Positions 49,166-60,931 of a stretch of DNA of 64,000 nucleotides are shown here, piece after piece. A model generated the notes under the pieces. The model was given only the letters and a program-made list of their open reading frames with translations, ran no database searches and had not been told where the DNA came from. Within the stretch, counting starts at the first letter, position 1, and every line of letters starts with the position of its first letter. Location of the stretch: positions 670,574-734,573 of the forward strand of contig NW_004450458.1 in assembly GCF_000321225.1 (NCBI RefSeq), given 5' to 3'. The position numbers and the translations under genes are program-made. This DNA comes from Odobenus rosmarus divergens (lineage: Eukaryota > Chordata > Mammalia > Carnivora > Odobenidae).

Positions 49166-50222
49166 TTGTTTATCTCTTGATTGGAGTTGGAAAATTTTGT
49201 TGCTAGAGGCCCCCCCCCCAACTTTTTTTTTTAAATGTTAATGTCCAACATTTTGGGAGCTTTGATTGGCACTGTTTCTTCCAAGAGGGACATTTGCAGA
49301 TAAGAGGACCAAACATAGGCAGAAATGCCTTGACATATAAGCTCAAGCACTATTTATACCCCACTTCTGTGAATAAGATTTAACTGCTGTCTCAAATCTC
49401 CACGAAGAATCATATCATCTTGAAAATATCCTAGTACAAGGTCTTGTCCCTAGAAGGTACTCAGTAAATGCTTGTTGAAGCGGTCATGGGGGATTTAGCT
49501 CATAAAAAATCAACATAGCTGACTTTAATGGTAACCCTTAACTTCTTATTTGATTTCCCAACCAAAACTATAAATTCAACCTCACCTTTGTTTTCTTCTA
49601 CAGATTTCAAGGGCTTAACCGCTTTGGAGTTCGGGATCAGCCTTTTCTTAAATTGCTTTTCTTTTATGCTGAGTGTGCATTAATGGCTTTAAAAGATAAC
49701 ATATTCAAACAATCATTCTATTTGACATAGTAAGAAGAGAGTTACGTTCATGGAAGTATTTTTCCTAATAACAGGGTGCAAGGGAGGATTTTCTGATAAT
49801 TGTCTGGTTAACTAAGGGTCAGGGAGATGGATTAACTGTGCCATGGATTTCACATCACAGAAACGTGTGTACTTGTGAACTGATGTCCTGCTTCCTTTTT
49901 TCCCAGGAGTCAACAACTAATTTCCAAAACTAGTTTTAAGTCATATTATTTAACAATTACGTTCCTTATTTTTAGGCAGGTTTTTTACGTTGTTTAGTTT
50001 TCAATTAGTTTAAATTAAGTGGATCTACTCCTTGAGTGGAAGATGAATGTCCATAAGTCAATAAGAATGATTAGCGTCAGTTTAGTTTGAGAATTTATAA
50101 GGCAATTAACCAAGAATCCCATGAGAATATGTACCCTTGAGCACCATGTCCCCTGTTGTTGTTCTTCCAAATGTCTCTTTCAGACGTACACGTGTATGTT
50201 AGTGGGCTCATACATATATGTG

Positions 50223-50262
<40 letters not shown>

Positions 50263-51386
50263 ACTTGCAGAAGGGGGTGGCTCCCAAGGAGTGTTTGGCT
50301 TTGAGCAATTAGGGGAGGTGGAATGTAAAAACTATTTTCAATTTGGCTGCATCCATTTAACCATGCTGAATTGCTGTTATATGCATAATGCAGACTCACC
50401 AAGGACAGAGGAGGTGCTGGGGACGGTGACCACATCCTTCTGTCACCTCCTGCCACATGCAGAATGCTGGGTAGGTGGGGACCCCCGAGACACATCCCCC
50501 TTTGTGTCAGCCACACCCGACCTCGGAGTAGAGGTCCTTGTCCTTGTGTCTGCCTGGATGACAGAGATCACCAGTGGGACCAGGGCACTCAATGCAATCC
50601 AATTAAAAAGTCAGTTTACTGGTGTACCCAGACCACCAGCTCACACTCCCACACCACTGGTTCTACCGAACTACATACAGACAGTGTCTTTCTTGTCCAG
50701 AACTGTATCCTTAGCACCCAGGACAATGCCTACTGCAGAACAGGCATTCAGGAACCAGATTTCAACTGGGTGAATTGCATGAGCCACTGGGGTAGGAGGA
50801 AAGAAACCCCAGTATCTTATTTCCACAACTGCTGAAGTTCACAGCTGTCAGGCCCTTAAGCTCCAAGGTCAGCCGTGGCAGGGCATTTGGTGGAAGCTGC
50901 AGTATTCACTCCGGCTTATGCTTAATCTTTGGTCATTCCCTCTAAACCCACTGCTGAAAGGATCTCCTTCAGTATCATCAGTAGATACCAATGCAGTTAG
51001 AACTGCCCAGAGCTTTCTGCTAAAGCTAGTGTTCCTTCGCTAATGCTGGACCGTACCTTGGCTTGGATCGATGTCTGTGCCTACTGTGATAACATGGTTA
51101 AATGTGGGCTCACTTTTTTTTTTTTCATATTAACAATACTGAGGACTCTCTTGGGAGTTTACTATACTTGGGAGTATACTATACTCTTGGGAGTATGACT
51201 TCGCTAAAAGTAGTTGATTTTCCTCTCTCTTTCCTACTACATGTGTGGTGTATAAGAGATATTTGCTCATTCACATCACTCAAGCCAGCCTAAATACTCA
51301 CTTTTGATAGTATGTGAAGTACTATTAGTACAAATCCTGAAAAAAAATCAAAACGTGTCTTTAATATTATATAAAAGTCTATACAA
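49166..51386. other. Single-copy DNA with TA microsatellite and L2 fragments
   Basis: Includes the source of the gap-flank copy (49331-49402), weak L2 pieces at 49440-49490 and 50690-50790, a TG/TA tract at 50219-50259 and a threefold CTTGGGAGTAT-like repeat at 51150-51197. The 205-residue frame at 50156-50773 runs through the TA tract (IY repeats) and has no domain, so no gene is called. Confidence 0.5.
50219..50259 (+). repeat. (TG)n(TA)n microsatellite
   Basis: A short TG run followed by a pure TA run from 50231 to 50259. Confidence 0.95.
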
Positions 51387-51476
51387 GGAATTTATCTGAG
51401 AAATTCTATGGAGAATCTGCCTCATGGTGAAATCAGAAACTATTAAACATAGAAATCAGAGAACTATTTACTGTGT
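51387..51476. repeat. 90-bp sequence repeated exactly after the assembly gap
   Basis: Identical, base for base by eye, to 51599-51688 on the other side of the N run. See findings. Confidence 0.95.
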
Positions 51477-51548
51477 TGACATATAAGCTCAAGCACTATT
51501 TATACCCCACTTCTGTGAATAAGATTTAACTGCTGTCTCAAATCTCCA
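51477..51548. repeat. 72-bp exact copy of 49331-49402, abutting the gap
   Basis: From TGACATATAAGCTCAAGCAC to CTCAAATCTCCA this equals the sequence about 2.1 kb upstream without difference. It ends directly at the N run. Confidence 0.95.
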
Positions 51549-51598
51549 NNNNNNNNNNNNNNNNNNNNNNNNNNNNNNNNNNNNNNNNNNNNNNNNNN
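51549..51598. other. Assembly gap (50 N)
   Basis: Exactly fifty N. A round number suggests a placeholder of unknown true length. Confidence 0.99.
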
Positions 51599-51688
51599 GG
51601 AATTTATCTGAGAAATTCTATGGAGAATCTGCCTCATGGTGAAATCAGAAACTATTAAACATAGAAATCAGAGAACTATTTACTGTGT
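51599..51688. repeat. Second copy of the 90-bp gap-flank sequence
   Basis: Same as 51387-51476. After it the sequence continues with GTCTACATACTA, which is probably the true continuation of the locus. Confidence 0.95.
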
Positions 51689-51715
51689 GTCTACATACTA
51701 AAATAGTCAATTATC

Positions 51716-51925
51716 GGAGGTGCCTGGGTGGCTCAGTCATTAAACGTCTGCTTCGGCTCAGGTCATGATCCCAGGGTCCTGGGATCGAGCCCTGCATGGG
51801 GCTCCCTGTTCAGAGGGAAGCCTGCTTCTCCCTCTCCCACTCCCTCTGCTTGTGTTCCCTTTCTCGCTGTCTCTCTCTCTGTCAAATAAATAAATAAAAT
51901 CTTTTAAAAAATAAAATAAAAAAAT
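51716..51925 (+). mobile_element. Can-SINE
   Basis: Head GGAGGTGCCTGGGTGGCTCA, CT-rich body, AAATAAA-rich tail. The duplication AAAATAGTCAATTATC at 51700-51715 matches 51926-51941 at 14 of 16 positions. Confidence 0.95.
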
Positions 51926-51941
51926 AAAATAGCCAGTTATC

Positions 51942-53671
51942 TTTGGAAAATCAACCAGCCTTTCTGTAACTTAGGTTTGTTGCACAGGTGACTAATCATT
52001 CAGTCTTCCTTCTGGTGAGTAAACTTTCTCTGTCCACCTCAGAGCTTTGCTCTGAAGAGATGCCATTGTTCTGGGTCCCAAAAGGGCTCTAGCAAGACAG
52101 GGACACACCTGTCCTGTTGATTAGCGGGCCCATGGTGCCTTGCACAATTCCTGGCCCAAACAGATGGAAGGAATATTTGTTGAATCAACTAATGAATGCT
52201 TGAGGTGTTCAATACACCTGACAAATCTTCCTGTACCCTAGACAAGAGTTTACAGAGTTTGTTCTTCTCAAACAAGCAAGCTTGTTATGGATTCTGTAGG
52301 AAGAGAAAAAAATGTCAGCCGAGCGGGGTTTTTTTTCCCCTGTATATAAGAAAAAAAAATTGAAGTAGTGTAAACAGGCAAATATAGACACCAAATGCTA
52401 CTAAACAAATTTCAATTGTTTTTAATTGAGTTCAATCAAATTATTCTTCCCTTTGAAAATTGAACGCTTCTTACTCACCTGGCAGTCACTTTGAACACTC
52501 GAGAAGAAATGACTGGATTGACAGAAAGAATCTTAGAGAAACGCATATGGAAATTAAATAATTGAGCACCATCATATCAAAATGACTGAAAGCAATGGAG
52601 TGTCTATTCTTTCCCACACCGTGCTCATTTACTATTCTCATTGACTGAAGTGTGGCCTTCAGCAAATATCATATAGCTGCATGTCACGGGCTTCGTTTTC
52701 CCCCACACTGACCTTGGATTAACCCCTCACCTTTCACTCGACAGCTAATTAAATCCAGCGACAGTTCAGTGAGACATTCTTTGCCGAGATGTTTGGTGAG
52801 GGTCTTAAATTCCTTCATATTTGTCCCAACCGCTGTGCCTACCTCCCCAAAGTACATCTGCTTCAGTGTCACAATATTTTGTCAGAAACTGCAGGACTGC
52901 CATGGCAACATCATAAACCCATCCCTCGCCCAACTCTTCAAGGAGTTTATAAAAATCCAGCTGTAAAAATTGGCCGTGGACTGTATGAGCTGGTTGTTTT
53001 ATGTGGAGTAGTTAACCTTTCTCCCCCTTTCTTTCTCCAGCACTCCCGCTCCAAAACCACTTATTTAAAAATATTTGCAGAGTAATTTAACATTTATTTA
53101 GCCATCAAAGGGGAAGTGGGAGTTGAGTTCAGGTTGACCTTCCTGACTACTATACCACTTTCTAAGGTCAAAATTGTCCTTTTTTCCCCCTTCTTCTTCC
53201 TTGTTGCCCACTGGGTGAGCTCAGCTAAAACCAGGAGTTCATTCTTCAACCCCACTCATTTCCTCTTGCTTGGAGGTCTTCATTTCCCTGAGTTCTTTTT
53301 GAAATGAGGAAGAGTCCCCTGTATAGGAAAAATGCACAAGCCTACAAGGGTGAGGGGCAGGCATGGTGGGGGGCAGGTCCCCCTAAGGACTAATCTCCAT
53401 TTCACTGGAACCCACTTAACTGCCCTTGAAAGTTATTCCTTTTATTTTTCTCTTCAAAGACAAGCTACATAAGCCTTCTCTTTCTCCACTATTCCTTGTG
53501 GTCAGAGGGGTTTTCTTTTTCTTTTCTTTTCACTGGTTTTCAGCACTTGTGCCCAAATCCCATTTATCCTTATCCTAAAGTTGGAGACGAGGATGTCACC
53601 TCACCCAACCTCGTACGGAGTTGACACAAGGGAGCTCTGACGTCCCCAGGGAAAGGGAGAATTGGAAATTC
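51942..53671. other. Single-copy DNA with L2 end and an exon-like relic
   Basis: A short L2 end lies at 52130-52200 (GGAATATTTGTTGAATCAAC). On the minus strand 52731-52960 looks like a decayed exon (see findings). Positions 53470-53540 are pyrimidine-rich. No intact gene. Confidence 0.45.
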
Positions 53672-53899
53672 TTTTTTTTTTAAATTAATCAATTTATTTT
53701 TTAAGATTTATTTATTTATTTTGAGAGAGAGAGAGAGAGAGAATGTGAGCAGGTGGAGGGGCAGAGGGAAAGAATCTCAAGCAGACTTCCTGCCAAGCTG
53801 GGAGCCTGATGTGGGGCTCGATCTCATGACCTCAAGATCATGACCTGAGCCAAAATCAAGAGTTCTAGGCTCAACTGACCGAGCCACCCAGGCTCCCCC
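53672..53899 (-). mobile_element. Can-SINE, antisense, diverged
   Basis: Reverse Can-SINE: T/A-rich tail complement, GA run at 53724-53741, head complement CCGAGCCACCCAGGCTCCCC. No clear duplication found. Confidence 0.92.
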
Positions 53900-55374
53900 C
53901 GCTACGTTTTCTTTTTAAATAAAATTAACCTTGTTAGGCAAAAAGCGAAAAACAAAAACACCCTAGAAGCAGTCAACCCATATCCACTGGAACTATTCTG
54001 GGTTACAACCTTTGAGAGATTATAAATATTCAACTACACACATGTGAATTATATGACATTCCCTAAGTTAGATGCTCTGGAGTGAAATTCGGTTGGAGGT
54101 TTTGACACGATTATCACTGAGGCAAATTCACCTCAGGACAAACCTGGACTGCCTGTGGTTCAATAGATCTTGGTGAATGGAGCTTAAATGGTCAGAGTTC
54201 CCTATCGCCATCAAAAGTGGGGTTCGACTGCCTCAGGGAAAACATGCCTGGGGGCTGTTTTGAGGATGGCCAGCTAAAAGCCTGTGGGGCTAAGATGGCC
54301 AGAGTGATTCTGAGAGGAGCGACCCTGGGGAGATAATGACACTGGTGAGCTCGGGGAGCTTGTCTTTGAGACCTTCCCATCTTCGTTTATCCTTTGCCTC
54401 TCTCCCGCACTTATTTGCACAACACTCGATACCTACTACTCAATGCATGTATTCGTTCTGAATGGTTGGATTTTCTCTTTTCATTTCTAATTAGTAATAG
54501 TTAGCAATGTATTCTCTCAGGAATATATAATCACATCTAAAATCTAGAGCACTGTAATATCTTGAAACTGTCCACCATAGCCCAGCACATGAAATACCCT
54601 AGCTCAGACTAAAAAAATCCCCCTCTTGCACATTAGCAGTGTGTGGTAAGAGCAGCAGAGCCCTTAATCATAAAATGACAGAGTCGCAGAATGTTTGCAA
54701 TGGAGATGGTTATCAGTCAACTTTTAAAAATTATTCTCAAGTGCCCTGCAGCTTGGAATTCCCCCCTCGCCCTGTCACCTTGATGTCAAGAGGAGCTATA
54801 CATGTGGGTCCTCTGTAAAGGGTCACACAAATTCATCTGAGATTACCCTGGAAATTCCCTCCTATGGGTGTTAGGGTACAGTGGAATGAGAGGTGATTTT
54901 ACACGTTAAATGTGTTTCTATACAATAACCATTCTGAACAGGAAAAAAGAAAAAAAGCCTGCGTTTTGCTCAATGCCTGTTATACTCCAGGCAGGAGCAA
55001 ATGCATGGGGAAGCCAGTGCAGCAGTACTGGTCTGCGGAAAAAACACCGAGTTTTCTATATTTGTGTGATGAAACCACGTGGAGCTCTCATGAGCTCACG
55101 TAGAAAGCCAGTATTGAGTGAGAAGGGAAGGAGTTGAGTTCCAAGTCTTAAGGAACTCCAACATTTCATCATTAGGGAGTGAAAGATAAGTTTGAAAATG
55201 GGACTCTGAGGAGTGGTCAGAAGAGCAGGGGACAAACCAGGAGTGGATAGGAGATGCAGAAAACCAGAGAAGAGAGGGTTTTTAGAAGGTAAATATGGCC
55301 AATACTCTTGAATCCTCATCTTAGGTCAAGTAAAATAAACAAAGGAGAAAATTATTTAACATATTATGTACTGA
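53900..55374. other. Single-copy DNA, no recognised gene
   Basis: No classified repeat. The open frames here (54192-54380 -, 54910-55137 +, 55056-55319 -) lack recognisable domains. Confidence 0.4.
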
Positions 55375-55740
55375 GTTATGTCCCCCTAAATTTGTATGTT
55401 GAAGCCCTAATGCCCTATGTAACTGTTTTTGTATATAAGGCCTTCAAAGAGGTAATTAAGGTTAAGTGAGGTCTTTGGGATTGGCCCCAATCCAGTATGA
55501 CTGTTGTCCTAAGAAGAAGCAGAGACAATGGGGATACACACACACAGAGGAAAGACCATGGAGGACACAGGGAGAGGGCAGCCATCTATGAGCCGAGAGA
55601 GAGAGGACTCATGGGAAACCAACTCTGCCAGCACCATGATCTTGGACTTCCAGCCTTCAGAACTGGAAGAAAATAAATTTCTGTTGTTTAAGTTACTTAG
55701 TCTGTGGTATTTTGTGATGGCTGACCCAGCAAACTAGTAT
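55375..55740 (+). mobile_element. MLT1-type (MaLR) solitary LTR
   Basis: Complete-looking MaLR LTR: TGAGTTATGTCCCCCTAAAT at the start, GAGGTAATTAAGGTTAAGTG, CAGGGAGAGGGCAGCCATCT, ATGATCTTGGACTTCCAGCC, the poly(A) signal region AAAATAAATTTCTGTTG and AGCAAACTAGTATAAG at the end. No internal retroviral sequence accompanies it. The 69-residue frame inside is not a gene. Confidence 0.8.
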
Positions 55741-56119
55741 AAGCAACAAGGGGTCAAAGATAACCTATGATAAAGTTATTTTGGGGAGTGACGGTGGTAG
55801 AAAACTGGATTAGAGGATGTTAAGGAATGAGCATGAGGTAAATCAATAAATGGTGACAGGGAACATGGTTAACTCTTTCACAAAATTTGAATATGAAAAG
55901 AAAGAAAAAGAGTGATGTGCTAGGAGAAATGTGGGGTTTCAGGATTACAAGGATTAAACTTGAAAATTAACAAATAATGAATGAGATCTTCTATGCATAG
56001 CCACCTTAAAAAGACAAAATATCTCTCAGATTTAACAGCAGAATTAGAATTTGATCATAACATCAGTAACAATACAAATGACAACAAATCAATATTATCA
56101 TTTATTGGCCAACTAATAT

Positions 56120-56335
56120 AACCCAAGTTGCAAGCATCTTGCTTTATATATTTTATTTTCATAGCACCGTGTCTGGGAGCTACTAGGTAGTCAATACCTG
56201 TTACTGACTGAATCCTGAGTATTTACTGAATGAATGACCCTACAAAGTAGATATTATTATTATTCCCAGTTTATATATGAGGAAATTAAGACTCACTAGT
56301 TTAAATAAGTTATCCAAGATTTAAATGCAGACACA
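56120..56335 (-). mobile_element. MIR relic, antisense, with an internal L2/MIR-like block
   Basis: ATTATTATTATTCCCAGTTT, ATGAGGAAATTAAGACTCAC match the complement of the MIR core. A block at 56165-56240 (CACCGTGTCTGGGAGCTACT, TATTTACTGAATGAATGACC) breaks the order and looks like a separate ancient fragment. Confidence 0.65.
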
Positions 56336-56657
56336 TTTAAAGAAAGAATGTACTAACTAAAGGAAAATACCCTAAGTGAAAATTAAAAAATGAAAGGTTA
56401 GGAAGGCAAAACCAAGTGCACTTTTTTATTGCTCTCCAGGGAGAAGAGAAGAAGTCAGGGCACTACGAGGCTTGGAGACTCCAAGCAGCTCTTGGAAAAA
56501 GGTATAGGAGGTTTTAGGTGTCTAGTGATTAAGGTCATTCTAACATTCACTCCATCTGGGGTGTGGGGACCAGACTGTGGGCCTTATAGATCTCAGTAAG
56601 AACCCCCAGGAAGATGGGAAGTTATTGGAGAGTTTGAAGCAGAGGGATTTTTATCAT

Positions 56658-57047
56658 CTCATATATTGGTCTGCTAGGGCTGCCATAACAAAACATCACA
56701 GATTGAGTGACTTAAAAGAAATTTATTTTCTCACAGTTCTGGAAGTCAGAAGTGTAAGACCAGGGTGTTGGTGGGGCTGATTTCTCTTGAGGCTTCTCTC
56801 CCTGGCTTGTAGATGGCTGTTTACTCCCTGTGACCTCACGTGATCTTCTCTCTGTACATGCCTGTGTCCTAACTTCCTCTTCTAATAAGGACTCCAGTTG
56901 TACTGGATTAGGGCTCACCTTTGTTGACCTCATTTTAACTTATTTACCTCTTTAAAGATCCTATCTCCAAATATAGCCACTTTCTGAGGTACTGGGGGAT
57001 AGGGCTTCAACATAAGAATTTGGGGGTACAAATCAGTTCATAACACC
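56658..57047 (-). mobile_element. MLT1-type (MaLR) solitary LTR, antisense
   Basis: Same family as 55375-55740 but reversed: GGTCTGCTAGGGCTGCCATA at the left, AAATTTATTTTCTCACAGTT (complement of the poly(A) region), TGTAGATGGCTGTTTACTCC, TTATTTACCTCTTTAAAGAT and CAGTTCATAACA at the right. No internal region. Confidence 0.82.
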
Positions 57048-57061
57048 TCACTTAGATTTTT

Positions 57062-57259
57062 TTTAAAGCTTTGATTGATTGATTGACTGATAGCACACAT
57101 GAGTGGAGGGAAGGGCAAAAGGAGATGGGGAGACAGAATCTCAAGCAGACTCCATTGAGTGCAGAGCCCAACTCGGGGCTCGATCCCATGGCCCTGGGAT
57201 CACGATCTGAACCCAAATAGAGAGTCAGTCGCTCAACTGACTGAGCCACTCACGTGTCC
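57062..57259 (-). mobile_element. Can-SINE, antisense, diverged
   Basis: Reverse Can-SINE with head complement CTGAGCCACTCACGTGTCCC. The GA run is largely replaced by GATT repeats. The duplication CACCTCACTTAGATTTTT at 57044-57061 matches 57260-57277 at 16 of 18 positions, so the insertion is old. It lies at the edge of the antisense MLT1 LTR. Confidence 0.92.
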
Positions 57260-57277
57260 CACCTTGCTTAGATTTTT

Positions 57278-60200
57278 AAAATGATCACTGGGTTGCTATG
57301 ATGAGAACAGTTGCATTAGTGTACAAAGGGAGAAATATTAGGAGGTTTTTGCAACAATTCAGGTGGCTTGATTCAAGGTGATAAGATGGTCAGGTGGTAA
57401 TAAGAGTTTGCACTTGGGAAATATTTAAAAAGTTGAGCCAAAAGAAATTGCTTTTCAATTGAATGTAGGCTATAAAAGAGAAATGCAAGAATAACTCCAG
57501 GGTTTTTGGCCTGAATAGCTGAAAGAATGGAGTTGCCATTACCGGAGATAAAGAGATTATGGGGCAAGTATACTGGGGAGGGAGGATTAGGAACTCTGTT
57601 TAGGACATGTTAGGTTCAAGATGCCTATCAGACATCTAAACACAGATGTCTGGTAGGGTACTTGAACCCGAGTCTGAAATTTGTGGTAAGGGTGTGGGCT
57701 GCAGGTATAAATTTTGAGTCATTATTATATAGATGGTATTAAAAAACAAGAGAATGCATGAAATTGCTGAGGGATGGGTGGGTACAGAGAGGGGAAAAAA
57801 AAAAGGCCAAGGGTTGAGCTCTGCAGCACTGCAATGATAAGGGGGTCAAATGCATAGGGAAGAACCAGCAAGGGAGAGTAAGAATGAGTAGCCAGGGAGG
57901 TAAGAGGAAACCCAGGAAAAGTGTGATGCTTGGAAACCAGGTGATGATGGTTCCGGAGCAAAGGAGTGTTTGCCAGATGCTAGTTCTGTAAGATGGGGAC
58001 CGTTAGATTTAGCAACATGGAGGTCACTGGTGACCTTAAATATAAATTTACTTAATATGAGTCAGTTCTTAAGAACTTAATCAACTCTCAAGCACTGAAA
58101 AGTTGAGTTTGTGGATCAAACTGTAGAGGGAACGATGCCAAGAAAAACACGTCCTTCATGGTCTGCCTATGTGTCCGGCGGCCTTCTCTAGGTAATCTGC
58201 TGCCTCTTTGCCAATCAAATCACAATGACCTCTTTGTGTCTCAATGATAAGGCTGAAAATGAAGTCAACATGGTCTTTGAGTCTCTGTAGACTTCAAGGT
58301 TTTGTTTCTGATGCCATTAAATGCTACCACAGTGCTTGGGACATCGTAGATAACCAATAATTATCAAATGAATGGATTAAAAATGAATGTTGTTGGGAAA
58401 GTAGTTATCAGCCAAGAAATGGTTTTCTTCCTCTATTCTGTGTTTGTCTGTATCCTCCAAGAAAGAGACCTCAAGATGAGATAAGCCATGAAAGAGACTT
58501 ATTAGGGGAAATGCCTTTGTGAAAAAGAGGGGGGCCATTAGACCTTAAAGAAGACATGTAAGGAAGGCAGGATTGTTGAGTGGAAGTATCTTACCCTGCA
58601 GCCCAGTGAAGAAAGTATTGGCAAAGCTGATGGGGAATCCTTAAGCCATGGAAGCCAGTCCGGTGAATCCTTGTCTTCCAGGAAAGACAGTCATTGGCCA
58701 GAGGCATAGCCTTGACACCAATGGGTGGTATCTTTCAGAGTGCAATTGTTGGGGCTCTTGGTCAATCATACCACCTACAGCCAAGATGTGAGAGGAAATT
58801 TTAACAGCCACCTTACCTCCCATGTAGCTGTTTACTCAATATTTTATGTAAATGATTGAGTGTAAATAAGAGTACCAAAGGAAATCTGGAAAACTATCTT
58901 TCTCAGTCTCTAGTCAACTGCCCGAATATCCATAATATTACTTAGTTAAATATGCTAACCAATGGCAACAAAGCATAATTCAGGCAACTTAAATTGGTAG
59001 AAGATGAATTTTTTGTCATAAATTATCATTATCTGATAAAAATGATTTTGTAGCTTTTAATAGACAAGAAAAGATAAATGAAAAGGACAAAGAACACTGT
59101 CTCTATTCTGCTTTCCATTTATCCCTTTAGTTACTAGCCTTGCATCAGCCCAGATGTCAGCTTGCCCTCTCTTCTTCCATTCTATCGCTCTCCCTCTCTT
59201 CCCGTCAAAGTTACTCCTTACGTTGCTGCTTAGCACCTATCCCAGAAGGCCAAACAAAACCACCTGCTCTCAATCTATTTTTCAAAGGAAACCCTCCATC
59301 CCTCTGTACACACTTGTGTTTTTATAAAAACGGGATGCAACAATCATATGTTAAGAACATGCCTTTTGCAAGATGGGTATTGATGAGTCAAAAATTAATG
59401 ATTTTTTAATAAAGGAAAAGTCTGAAGGAGAACACCTGGATGGCTTTTCTCCACACTGTGAGCTAAGACTTTTGTAACATAATGTGTTCATTTTCAAAAG
59501 AAGTCAACGGAGTCCCGAGAAGATGAGTGATTTTATCTTTATATTTCCTTGTGAATGATACCAAAGTCAGAATCTGATGTTATGATTGTGCACCACACTG
59601 GGCCATTACCTTGATCTGGCACTGCTTCTGCAAGCTGAACACGTCAATATCTGAGAATCATGCATTATGTGTGCATGAGAGGAGAAATAACTGGACTTTT
59701 GAAACTGAATATTGATTCTTCAGTGGCCTGTCTATAATAGACATACCATTTCATTTGATCAAAGCAATTTTTCTTCAGTATTGCAGAATAAAATAAAATA
59801 ATAGCCACAGGACAGATTTTCCTGACTCCCAGTATATTAGTTACTCAAAAGAGAAGTTCTTTTAATTTCCCAGTAACCATTTTAATCCCATCTCTTGTCA
59901 TTCTCCCCAATATTTATGTATTTAGGATTTAAAGTTGGGGGCAGGTACGTGAGAGAGGATCACAGATCAGGGGAAATCGAGTTTCTCTTTTTTTCCAAGG
60001 TGAGGGAAGGCAGGAATTCAAAACTAATATAGTGTCTTTTATTACTGTCCTTTCTCTTCTGGGATTGAAGGCAGCTCAACTGGCATTATGCACTGATACT
60101 AGCATCTTCTACTGTTTCTGAAGACCACACACACACACACACACAATATCTATAAAACCTCACTCACCTTAATTAAAGCATTCAGTTACTGGGAGGCTTA

Positions 60201-60931
60201 GTTATTTGTGAAAAAGTTGAGCAATTCAGAGGGACTAAAAGAGTATTCTCAAGTCTCCAAAAGACCATTCCTATTTTGGAGATACAAGGTCATGGACTCA
60301 CAATCCTAGGAAGGTCCCAAAGATGTGTCACCTACTATTTTGTTCAAAACAAAACTGGGAAAAACACAGCTTGGGGAAAGCAGTTGGCCCTTTCTATGCA
60401 GCCCCTGAAGCTCAGGGAAAACTTCTCTGAATTGTGGCAATGAGATGTAATACAATGTTCTTTAAAAGACAGTATGAAACTACCACACAGAGCTATATCA
60501 ATTTTATTTAATATAATAAATTACTATTTTTTAAGTGTGGCTTTTGGTTAGGAAAACTAGTGAATTCTGGTTCCCATCCTTATTTAGTTTGGCCACACTT
60601 ACTGGAATCCTATGGACGGAATTAAACTTGGACTTCCCATACAGATAAAAATCTGTATAATCTTTGGTCTAGTTTACAAAGACCTCAGAAAGACAGACAG
60701 ATGATGCAAGTTTTGTTCCAGAAAGTTCTTTCCCTATTTTTTTCTTCTCTGCAGTGATTCTTACTCCCTTAAAAGTTTTTGTTTGTTTGTTCATCTGCTT
60801 TTTTTAAAAATATATACCTGTGTATCTTGATTAAGGAGTTTCTCCACCGACTTCCCAGACTGCAATAATCATTGTTGTCTTATACTTTACTCAAAGATCT
60901 TTTATCCCAGGCTTAAATAACCTGAGAGTTT
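57278..60931. other. Mostly single-copy DNA before the terminal L1
   Basis: An L2-like end at 58320-58390 and a CA microsatellite at 60126-60145 are seen. Positions 58430-58810 may be an old LTR-type fragment, not classified. No gene is visible. Confidence 0.4.
60126..60145 (+). repeat. Short CA microsatellite
   Basis: Ten CA units. Confidence 0.9.

Noticed and set aside
50156..50773. 205-residue open frame, the longest in the window
   Set aside because: It passes through the TG/TA microsatellite (giving an IY run) and an L2 end, has no domain, and a minus-strand frame overlaps the same tract.
51387..51688. Genuine recent tandem duplication around the gap
   Set aside because: The copies are identical, end exactly at the N run and include a jump from 2.1 kb upstream; assembly error explains this better.
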